Shown: one piece after another, positions 1 to 5,597 of the stretch | How positions within the stretch are numbered: position 1 is the first letter of the stretch | How the letters are laid out: each line of letters begins with the position of its first letter | Source: AC-52 sp044870295 | Lineage (GTDB): Bacteria; Actinomycetota; UBA4738 | Assembly: GCA_044870295.1 (NCBI GenBank) | Contig: JBIOYQ010000109.1 | Span: 1-9,985 of the forward strand | DNA length: 9,985 nucleotides | Direction: 5' to 3' | Notes under the pieces: model-generated | What the model was told of the DNA's origin: nothing | Seen by the model: only the letters and a program-made list of their open reading frames with translations | Database searches by the model: none | Made by a program: the position numbers and the translations under genes

Positions 1-167
1 TGGGGATCACGCTGTTCATCGAGGCAGGGCCGGGAGACGTTCTTGCTAAGCTAGCTCGTCGAGCGATCCCCGAGGCCGACGTGCGCACGGTCGGCTCTCC
101 GGGCGAAGCCCGCGCCGTGGCCGAACAGGTCCGCCAGCCGGCCAAGGGGTCTGCGCCCGTCCGATAG
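1..167 (+). CDS. fabD: malonyl-CoA:ACP transacylase, C-terminal end (partial)
   Basis: This is the last 54 codons (reading frame from base 3) of a gene that begins before the window; the TAG stop is at 165-167. The visible protein has the FabD tail pattern, with FIEAGPGDVLAKLARR close to the family's 'VEVGPGxVLxGLxKR' segment near the C-terminus. FabD moves the malonyl group from malonyl-CoA to the phosphopantetheine arm of ACP in the cytoplasm. The active-site Ser and His lie outside the window. The identification rests on this short tail plus the location, directly before fabH, fabG, acpP and fabF on the same strand. The next gene starts 14 nt downstream, so it is almost surely in the same transcript. 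A patch of A/T-ending codons at 39-62 is unlike the rest of the operon. Confidence 0.85.
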   Translation, partial: GITLFIEAGPGDVLAKLARRAIPEADVRTVGSPGEARAVAEQVRQPAKGSAPVR

Positions 168-170
168 CGC

Positions 171-176
171 GAGGAG
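171..176 (+). promoter_or_regulatory. ribosome binding site supporting the TTG start at 182
   Basis: GAGGAG lies in the 14-nt gap after fabD and ends 5 nt before the TTG at 182. The GTG at 188 would have an 11-nt spacer, and the ATG at 236 has no comparable site near it, so the TTG is the better start for the small biotinyl-domain gene. Confidence 0.55.
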
Positions 177-181
177 AAGCG

Positions 182-496
182 TTGAGGGTGCAAACCGGTC
201 CCCGACCCAGACCATCCGAGGTGACCCCCGACAGCATGGGAGAGTCGGCGGGGGGGTTCGGGTTCTTCCTGGTGGTCGCCCCCGCCGCGGGACGCATGCG
301 CCACCTGCCACCCGTGAGGTTCCAGGACGGGCAGGAGTACGTCTCGGCCGGCCAGGCCGTCGCGGTGATCGAGCAGGGCGCCGTCGCCATCGAGGTCACC
401 AGCCCGTTCGAGGCACTGGTGGCGGGCATCCTGGTGCGGGACGGCGAGCCCGTGCAACCCGGGCAGCCGCTAGTCTGGCTGGAGCCCGCCAGATGA
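182..496 (+). CDS. biotin/lipoyl-domain protein lacking the attachment lysine (AccB-like)
   Basis: This 104-residue protein has a non-conserved, Pro/Gly-rich N-terminus (about 1-28) followed by one biotinyl/lipoyl-like beta-barrel domain (about 30-102). From residue 62 to 85 it aligns without gaps to the biotin-attachment hairpin of E. coli AccB as I remember it. The E-A-M-K of AccB is E64-Q65-G66-A67 here, so the biotinylated Lys is replaced by Ala. I see no Lys anywhere in the protein, so neither biotin nor lipoate can be attached through the usual amide. The start chosen is TTG at 182 on the basis of GAGGAG; GTG 188 or ATG 236 would remove only the variable N-terminus. Its stop overlaps the fabH start in ATGA (493-496), which suggests translational coupling. 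The fab-operon setting suggests a structural or regulatory partner of acetyl-CoA carboxylase, as proposed for the Lys-less BADC proteins of plant plastids. That role is inference. The domain call is fairly firm; the function is unknown. Confidence 0.75.
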   Translation: MRVQTGPRPRPSEVTPDSMGESAGGFGFFLVVAPAAGRMRHLPPVRFQDGQEYVSAGQAVAVIEQGAVAIEVTSPFEALVAGILVRDGEPVQPGQPLVWLEPAR

Positions 497-1542
497 CCGC
501 CGGCCGCTTCGCCCGCATCACCGGTGTCGGTGCGGCCGTTCCGGACCGCGTCGTCCCCACCGCCTACTTCGAGTCCATCGTCGACACCTCCGACGAGTGG
601 ATCCGCGAGCGCACGGGCATCCGCGAACGACGGTTCGCCGGCGACGGAGAGTCCACGGCGACGCTGGCCGCCGCCGCCGGCGCCGGTGCCCTGGAGCGCG
701 CGGGCGTCGGGCCGGAATCGATCGACCTCCTCATCGTTGCCACGTGCACACCCGAGCGGTTGATCCCGTCGACGGCCGCGTTCGTGCAGTCCAGGCTGGG
801 CATGTCGTGTCCGTCCTTCGACCTCAACGCGGCGTGCGCGGGCTTCGTGTACGGGCTGTCGGTGGCCGACGCCCAGATCCGGGCCGGCGCCGCCGATCGG
901 GTGCTCCTCGTCGGGGCCGAGGTCTTGTCCAGGGTCCTCGACATGACGGACCGGACCACCTGTGTGCTGTTCGGCGACGGAGCGGGGGCGGCGGTGCTCG
1001 AGCCGGGGCAGGACCCCGGGATCCTCCAATCGCTGCTGGCACTGGATGGATCGCAGGCCGAACTGTTGACGGTCCCGGCCGGCGGGACGGCCGAGCCCGT
1101 CACCGAGGACACACTGCGGCAGCGTCGCAACTTCCTGCGGATGATCGACGGCCAGAGCGTGTTCAAGCAGGCCGTCACGGCCATGGCGGCCGCGTGCACG
1201 CAAGTCCTGGAGAAGGCTGGCGTGTCGCCCTCGGACCTGGCGCTGGTGATCGGTCACCAGGCGAACGCCCGCATCCTCACCGCGTTGGGCAAGCGACTCG
1301 GGCTGGACCCCGAGAAGGTCCTCATCGACATCGCCTGGGTGGGGAACACGTCGGCCGCTTCGATCCCCATCGCCCTGGAAGGCGCGTGGCGCCGGGGCAT
1401 GCTCGACCCGGGCGACCTCGTCCTGACCGCCGCCTTCGGCGCCGGCATGTCATGGGGGGCCAGCCTGCTTCGATGGACCATGGCGGCGCCGGCTCAGCCG
1501 CAGGCGAAGGCCGCGCCCTCTGCGGAGCGTGCCCGTGCCTGA
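493..1542 (+). CDS. fabH: beta-ketoacyl-ACP synthase III
   Basis: A 349-residue FabH. It condenses an acyl-CoA primer with malonyl-ACP, the first committed step of type II fatty-acid chain building. The thiolase-fold catalytic triad is complete: Cys115 in LNAACAGF, His255 in VIGHQANAR, and Asn285 in VGNTSAASIP. The N-terminal segment with DTSDEWIRERTGI (31-43) and the C-terminal AAFGAGMSWG (313-322) are typical of the family. The residue matching E. coli Phe87 (before the conserved Pro-Ser) is Ile91. Mycobacterial FabH has Thr there and takes larger primers, so a roomier primer pocket is possible here. The last ~20 residues are an Ala/Pro-rich tail beyond the usual end. The ATG overlaps the upstream stop by 4 nt, and the 3' end overlaps fabG, so translation is probably coupled on both sides. 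Confidence 0.96.
   Translation: MTAGRFARITGVGAAVPDRVVPTAYFESIVDTSDEWIRERTGIRERRFAGDGESTATLAAAAGAGALERAGVGPESIDLLIVATCTPERLIPSTAAFVQSRLGMSCPSFDLNAACAGFVYGLSVADAQIRAGAADRVLLVGAEVLSRVLDMTDRTTCVLFGDGAGAAVLEPGQDPGILQSLLALDGSQAELLTVPAGGTAEPVTEDTLRQRRNFLRMIDGQSVFKQAVTAMAAACTQVLEKAGVSPSDLALVIGHQANARILTALGKRLGLDPEKVLIDIAWVGNTSAASIPIALEGAWRRGMLDPGDLVLTAAFGAGMSWGASLLRWTMAAPAQPQAKAAPSAERARA
1524..1527 (+). promoter_or_regulatory. ribosome binding site deciding the fabG start
   Basis: GGAG at the 3' end of fabH stands 7 nt before the GTG at 1535 but only 1 nt before the GTG at 1529. This favours 1535 as the fabG start, two codons inside the longest open frame. Confidence 0.45.
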
Positions 1543-2281
1543 CGCCGAACGAACGATCGCCCTGGTCACGGGGGCCTCGCGTGGCATCGGCAGCGCATCG
1601 GCGCTGGCCCTGGCCCGAGCCGGCCTGGCCGTGGCCATCGCGTACCGATCCGATCCCGCCGGCGCCGAGGACACCGCCGCCAAGGTGCGTGCGGACGGCG
1701 GCACGGCCCTGGAAGTCCCCCTGGACGTGCGTGACGAGAACGCCGTCGACCAGGCCTTCCGCGCGGTCGAAGCCGAGCTTGGCCCCGTCCGGGTGCTGGT
1801 GAACAACGCCGGCTACACGAAGGACGGTTTGGCCGTGAAGTACGCCACCGAGAGCTGGGAAGCGACCATCGGCACGAACCTCACCGGCGCCTTCCTCTGC
1901 TCCCGGCGGGCGCTCCCCGCCATGCTGAAGTCGCGGTGGGGCAGGATCGTGAACGTGGCCTCGGCGGCGGCCCTTCGGGGCAACGCCGGGCAGGCAGCCT
2001 ACTCGGCGTCGAAGACGGGACTGGTCGGCCTCACCAAGTCGCTGGCTCGCGAGGTCGGCGGCCGCGGCATCACGGTCAACGCCATCTGCCCGGGCTTCGT
2101 GCACACGCGGATGACCGAGCCACAGAGCGAGGAGATCCGGCAGCGCTACATCGACATGACCCCGGCAGGCCGGTTCGGAACCCCCGAAGAGGTGGCGGCC
2201 GTCATCGCGTTCCTGGCCAGCGCCGAGGCGGCCTACGTGAACGGCGCGGTGATCTCGGTGGACGGAGGACTGACGGCCTGA
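1535..2281 (+). CDS. fabG: 3-oxoacyl-ACP reductase (short-chain dehydrogenase)
   Basis: A 248-residue classical short-chain dehydrogenase that reduces 3-oxoacyl-ACP to 3-hydroxyacyl-ACP with NADPH. Visible motifs, numbered from the GTG at 1535, are the nucleotide loop TGASRGIG (12-19), NNAG (90-93), Asn115, Ser143, and Tyr156-x3-Lys160 in AAYSASK; this is the complete N-S-Y-K catalytic set. ICPGF and the C-terminal NGAVISVDGG are typical FabG features, and the Arg after the second strand (Ala-Tyr-Arg) fits NADPH preference. The start is GTG; 1529 is an alternative, but the GGAG spacing favours 1535. The gene overlaps fabH by 8 nt. Its location between fabH and acpP makes the fatty-acid reductase role much likelier than PhaB- or other SDR-type activity. 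In the Streptomyces fab cluster, as I remember it, no fabG sits at this point. Confidence 0.92.
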   Translation: MPDAERTIALVTGASRGIGSASALALARAGLAVAIAYRSDPAGAEDTAAKVRADGGTALEVPLDVRDENAVDQAFRAVEAELGPVRVLVNNAGYTKDGLAVKYATESWEATIGTNLTGAFLCSRRALPAMLKSRWGRIVNVASAAALRGNAGQAAYSASKTGLVGLTKSLAREVGGRGITVNAICPGFVHTRMTEPQSEEIRQRYIDMTPAGRFGTPEEVAAVIAFLASAEAAYVNGAVISVDGGLTA

Positions 2282-2329
2282 CAGGCTTGGTGGACTCACC
2301 GTTCGGGACGGAAGGGAGAAGCTGATCCG

Positions 2330-2581
2330 ATGGACAAGGCAGAGCTCCAAGACAAGGTGTGCAAGATCCTCGCCGACAACCTGTCGGTGCCCGTGGACCA
2401 GGTGACGCCGGCCGCGCGGTTCCAGGAGGACCTCGACGCGGACTCACTGGACCTGGTCGAGGCCGTGCTGGCGCTGGAGGAAGAGTTCGGGGTCACCATC
2501 CCCGAGGACGAGATGGAAGGCGTCAAGACGGTCGGCCAGGCCATCCAGCTGGTCGCCGACAAGATGGGGGTCAGCGCCTAG
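2330..2581 (+). CDS. acpP: acyl carrier protein
   Basis: An 83-residue acidic four-helix carrier protein. Ser39 in DADSLDLVE is the phosphopantetheine attachment site, and helix II after it is acidic (EAVLALEEEFG), the usual docking surface for FabD, FabH, FabG and FabF. The ATG has GGGAGA at 2314-2319, a strong site with a 10-nt spacer. The 48-nt gap before it (2282-2329) is the longest in this operon. It holds a small GGTG/CACC hairpin (2289-2300) and no promoter I can recognise. Its own strong ribosome site fits the usual need for more ACP than enzymes. The TAG stop directly abuts the GTG of fabF. Confidence 0.97.
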   Translation: MDKAELQDKVCKILADNLSVPVDQVTPAARFQEDLDADSLDLVEAVLALEEEFGVTIPEDEMEGVKTVGQAIQLVADKMGVSA

Positions 2582-3832
2582 GTGGCGGACGCCGGGCCGC
2601 CAACCCGCCGCGTGGTCATCACCGGCATCGGGGCGATCACGCCGATCGGCACGGGCGTCGAGGACTTCTGGTCTGGATTGACGTCCGGCCGCTCCGGTAT
2701 CGCGCCCATCCAGGGGTTCGACGCCTCGGCCATGCCGGTGAAGATCGCCGGCGAAGTCCACGACTTCCGGCCCGATCAGTGGATGACGCCGAAGGAGGTC
2801 AAGCGGGCCGACCGGTGCGTGCACTTCGCGGTCGGGGCGGCGAAGCTGGCGTGGGCCGACGCCGGCGAGCCCGAGGTCGACCATGCCCGGACCGGCGTGA
2901 TGTTCTCCACGGGGATCGGCGGGCTGTCGAGCCTCCTGGCCCAGCACCTGGTCCTGCTGGAGAAGGGCCCCGACCGGGTCAGCCCCTTCATGGTTCCGAT
3001 GCTGATGCCCAACGCGGCGGCCGGGAACGTCGCCATGGCGTTCGGGTTCACCGGCCCGAACGCCTGCATCACCACGGCCTGCGCCGCAGGGTCCCACGCC
3101 ATCGGCGAGGCGTTCCGCCTGATCAAGTACGGCTTCGCCGACGTGGCCATCGCCGGCGGCACCGAGGCGGCGGTCCTTCCGCTCACGGTCGCGGGTTTCG
3201 CCCAGATGCAGGCGTTGACCAAGAACCCGGACCCCGGGACGGCCAGCCGCCCCTTCGACAAGGACCGCGACGGCTTCGTCCTCTCCGAAGGGTCGGGCGC
3301 CGTGATCCTGGAGGATGCCGAGCGGGCCGTGGCCCGCGGTGCCCGGATCTACGCGGAGGTGTGCGGGTACGGCGCCTCTGCCGACGCCTATCACATCACG
3401 GCCCCGGAGCCGGAGGGACTGGGCGCCATCCAGGCCATCCAGGCGGCGCTGGAGGAGGCGGGCGAGCCGCCCGACGCCGTCGACTACATCAACGCCCATG
3501 GAACCTCCACGCCACTCAACGATGCAGCGGAGACCCGGGCCATCAAGAAGGCCCTCGGCGACCACGCGTACCGCACCGCCGTGTCCTCGACCAAATCGAT
3601 GACCGGTCACATGCTCGGAGCGGCGGGCGCGGTGGAGGCAGGGGTGGCCGCGCTGGCGGTGGCGAACCAGCTGGCTCCGCCGACGATCAACTACCGGACC
3701 CCGGACGACGATTGCGATCTCGACTACATCCCGAACGAGGCCAGGTCCCTGGACATCCGGCTGGCCCTCTCCAACGCGTTCGGGTTCGGCGGCCACAACG
3801 CCGTGGTGGCCGTCCGTCGCTTCGATCCGTAA
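2582..3832 (+). CDS. fabF: beta-ketoacyl-ACP synthase II
   Basis: A 416-residue KAS II elongating condensing enzyme that joins acyl-ACP with malonyl-ACP. The Cys-His-His triad is present: Cys167 in TTACAAGSH, His306 in NAHGTSTPLND, His343 in KSMTGHMLGAAG, with Lys338 beside it. The C-terminal NAFGFGGHNA (398-407) is diagnostic, and the length is typical for FabF. A chain-length-factor paralogue is excluded because the active-site Cys is intact. The GTG start follows the acpP stop with no gap. A G-run at 2566-2570 inside acpP is the only ribosome-site candidate and is distant (11 nt), so translation is probably coupled to acpP. FabF and FabB cannot be cleanly separated by motifs alone; the position after acpP supports FabF. 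Confidence 0.96.
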   Translation: MADAGPPTRRVVITGIGAITPIGTGVEDFWSGLTSGRSGIAPIQGFDASAMPVKIAGEVHDFRPDQWMTPKEVKRADRCVHFAVGAAKLAWADAGEPEVDHARTGVMFSTGIGGLSSLLAQHLVLLEKGPDRVSPFMVPMLMPNAAAGNVAMAFGFTGPNACITTACAAGSHAIGEAFRLIKYGFADVAIAGGTEAAVLPLTVAGFAQMQALTKNPDPGTASRPFDKDRDGFVLSEGSGAVILEDAERAVARGARIYAEVCGYGASADAYHITAPEPEGLGAIQAIQAALEEAGEPPDAVDYINAHGTSTPLNDAAETRAIKKALGDHAYRTAVSSTKSMTGHMLGAAGAVEAGVAALAVANQLAPPTINYRTPDDDCDLDYIPNEARSLDIRLALSNAFGFGGHNAVVAVRRFDP

Positions 3833-3835
3833 GCG

Positions 3836-3854
3836 TCCGGCTCAGCTGGCCGGA
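3836..3854. terminator. hairpin across the fabF/ndk convergent junction
   Basis: TCCGGC (3836-3841) and GCCGGA (3849-3854) form a perfect 6-bp GC-rich stem with a 7-nt loop that contains the ndk stop codon. It lies 3 nt after the fabF stop and could act on transcripts from both sides. No T-run follows on either strand, so it is not a canonical intrinsic terminator. Confidence 0.35.
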
Positions 3855-4252
3855 AAGAACAGCTCCAGCTCGCGGGCGGCGGATTCCGGCGAATCGCTGC
3901 CGTGCACCAGGTTCTCGGTGATCACCGATCCGAAGTCGCCGCGGATGGTCCCCGGTCCGGCGTTCGACGGGTCCGTCGCACCCATCATGGACCGCAGCAC
4001 GGACACGGCGTCACGACCGGTCACCTTCGCCACGATCACTTGACCGGAGGTGATGAAGTCGACCAGCGCGCCGAAGAAGGGCTTGTCGCGGTGCTCGGCG
4101 TAGTGGCGGTCCGCCAGATCGGGATCGATCCGCATCATACGGAGGTCGTCGATGCGGAGGCCCTTGCGCTCCAGCCGGGACAGGATCTCCCCGACGAGAC
4201 CGCGACGCACCGCGTCGGGCTTGATGATGAGCAGCGTCGACTGTTCGGCCAT
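3842..4252 (-). CDS. ndk: nucleoside diphosphate kinase
   Basis: A 136-residue NDK, full family length. It passes the gamma-phosphate from ATP to NDPs via a phosphohistidine and so balances the NTP/dNTP pools. All the key residues I know from E. coli Ndk are in register: Lys11, Tyr51, Arg87, Thr93, Arg104, Asn114 and the phospho-acceptor His117 in NLVHGSDS. ATDPSNAGPGTIRGDFG is the nucleotide-binding stretch. The start is the ATG at 4252, giving MAEQSTLLIIKPD; the open frame extends upstream, but that sequence is not NDK-like. GGGG about 9 nt before the ATG is the likely ribosome site; GGAG touching the ATG is too close. It lies 23 nt after folC on the same strand and ends 9 nt from the convergent fabF. 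It may also be transcribed from a candidate promoter inside the folC 3' end. Confidence 0.97.
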   Translation of the reverse strand: MAEQSTLLIIKPDAVRRGLVGEILSRLERKGLRIDDLRMMRIDPDLADRHYAEHRDKPFFGALVDFITSGQVIVAKVTGRDAVSVLRSMMGATDPSNAGPGTIRGDFGSVITENLVHGSDSPESAARELELFFPAS

Positions 4253-4275
4253 CTCCAGGATCCCCGTCGGCGAGC

Positions 4276-5568
4276 CTACCGGTCCCTCGTGAACAAGGGA
4301 CGCGCGTCGGCCACAGTATAGAAAGAGCCCGTCACCAGGATCAGGTCGTCGGGGTCGGCCGCGGCCATCGCGGCGGCGACGGCCGCACCCACGGTCTGGA
4401 AGGATTCCACGGCGTCCAGGCCCGCCCGGCGCAGGGCAGAGGCGACGCGGTCGACGTCGGCGGCCCGTGCCCCTGTGTTGGTGCAGGCGTATCCCCGATC
4501 GGCGAGTGGCCCCAGGAGTCCCGCCACGGCTTCGACGTCCTTGTCCTGGAACATCCCGATCACCAGGTGGAGCCGGTTCCAAGTGAAGGCCTCCAGCAGC
4601 GCGGAGGCGACCGCCTGGGCCGCGTCGGGATTGTGAGCACCGTCCAGCACCACGAGCGGGCGGCGGTTGACCACCTCCATCCTCCCCGCTGACACGGTCG
4701 ATGCCAGCGCGGATCGGACGGCGTCGGCGTCCAGTGCGCGCCCCAGGAAGGACTCGACGGCTGCGACTGCCGCGGCCGCGTTGCGCGCCAGCTCCTCTCC
4801 GATCAGCGGGAAGAACAGGTCCTGGTAGGTGCCGTGCCGGCCCCGGATCGAAAGCTGCTGTCCCCCAACGCCCTGAGTCCGATCCGCCAGGTCGAAGTCG
4901 GCGCCCTCGACGATCAGATCGGCCCCGACTTCCTTGGCCCGGCGCTCAATCACCGCCATGGCCTCGGGACGCTGACCCCTGACCACGGCCACCCGCCCGT
5001 CCTTGATGATGCCGGCCTTCTCCGTCGCGATGGCCTCGACCGTCCGTCCCAGCAGGTGCACGTGATCGATGCCGATCGGGCACAGCATCGACACATCGCC
5101 GCGGACCAGGTTCGTGGCGTCCCACGTTCCGCCCAGCCCCACCTCGAACACCCCCAGATCCACCGGCTTGTCCGCGAACCACAGATAGGCCAGCGCCGTC
5201 AGGGTCTCGAAGTACGTCACCCGCAGGCTGGGACCGTCGACCCGCTCCAGGAACGGCAGGAGATGCTGATAGGTCTCCGCGAACTCCTCCTGAGGGATGG
5301 GTTCGGCGCACAGCGACAGCCGTTCGGTGAGGTCGTCCACGTGGGGCGACACGAACGTCCCCGTCGCCAGGCCGTGCGCGCATGCCAAGGCCGTGACCAT
5401 CCGTGCCGTGGTGGTCTTCCCGTTCGTCCCCGTGATATGGACGGAGGGATACGTCAGTTCGGGGTGGTCCAGCAGCTCGGCCACGGCGCGGATCCTGTCC
5501 AGGCCCCGTTCGGGCATGGACTCGGGCTGCCGGGCATCCAGGTCGCGGACCGCGTCGCGGTAGTCCAT
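4276..5568 (-). CDS. folC: folylpolyglutamate synthase / dihydrofolate synthase
   Basis: A 430-residue Mur-ligase-family enzyme that adds Glu to folates with ATP and in many bacteria also makes dihydrofolate from dihydropteroate. Visible motifs are the P-loop ITGTNGKTTT (45-54), EVGLGGTWDATN (142-153), Lys184 in ATEKAGI (the likely carbamylated Lys of Mur ligases), DGAHNP (309-314) starting the C-terminal domain, and the final LVTGSFYTVADAR (411-423). The start is the ATG at 5568, where similarity to the family begins; the open frame upstream overlaps valS and is not FolC-like. A purine-rich stretch just before the ATG may serve as ribosome site. It lies between valS (29 nt) and ndk (23 nt), an order seen in actinobacteria. 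Whether it has one or both activities cannot be read from the sequence. The last 25 or so codons are rich in A/T-ending choices. Confidence 0.95.
   Translation of the reverse strand: MDYRDAVRDLDARQPESMPERGLDRIRAVAELLDHPELTYPSVHITGTNGKTTTARMVTALACAHGLATGTFVSPHVDDLTERLSLCAEPIPQEEFAETYQHLLPFLERVDGPSLRVTYFETLTALAYLWFADKPVDLGVFEVGLGGTWDATNLVRGDVSMLCPIGIDHVHLLGRTVEAIATEKAGIIKDGRVAVVRGQRPEAMAVIERRAKEVGADLIVEGADFDLADRTQGVGGQQLSIRGRHGTYQDLFFPLIGEELARNAAAAVAAVESFLGRALDADAVRSALASTVSAGRMEVVNRRPLVVLDGAHNPDAAQAVASALLEAFTWNRLHLVIGMFQDKDVEAVAGLLGPLADRGYACTNTGARAADVDRVASALRRAGLDAVESFQTVGAAVAAAMAAADPDDLILVTGSFYTVADARPLFTRDR
4282..4301. repeat. inverted repeat in the folC 3' end, upstream of ndk
   Basis: GTCCCT (4282-4287) and AGGGAC (4296-4301) are perfect complements around an 8-nt centre. 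The repeat lies inside the last codons of folC, about 30 nt before the ndk ATG. In RNA it would form a 6-bp hairpin; as DNA it would sit just downstream of the candidate ndk start of transcription. No T-run follows, so termination is unlikely. Confidence 0.4.
4315..4320 (-). promoter_or_regulatory. candidate -10 box for an internal ndk promoter
   Basis: On the minus strand this reads TATACT, one base from the TATAAT consensus, in a region otherwise about 70% G+C. It is written in the folC codons for Tyr417-Thr418 as TAT and ACT, both unusual choices here. The -35 is weak: CTGATC at an 18-nt spacer matches three of six bases. A start near 4307 would give ndk a leader of about 55 nt holding the inverted repeat. 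Confidence 0.3.
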
Positions 5569-5597
5569 GGCTCGCCCTGGTCCCCGTCGTCGCAGGC

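Noticed and set aside
471..476. TAGTCT as a -10 box for fabH
   Set aside because: It fits only the loose TANNNT pattern, has no -35, and fabH overlaps the upstream gene in a tight operon.
46..1257. 403-codon minus-strand frame opposite fabD tail and fabH
   Set aside because: Shadow of fabH; composition is that of an antisense GC-rich frame.
597..1802. 401-codon + strand frame over fabH and fabG
   Set aside because: Out-of-frame shadow, strongly Arg-rich, with no recognisable domain.
2359..3921. 520-codon + strand frame over acpP and fabF
   Set aside because: Arg/Gly-rich low-complexity translation in the wrong frame of two well-supported genes.
4253..4582. Upstream extension of the ndk open frame
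   Set aside because: The extra residues lie over folC in another frame and are not NDK-like; the family starts at the ATG at 4252.
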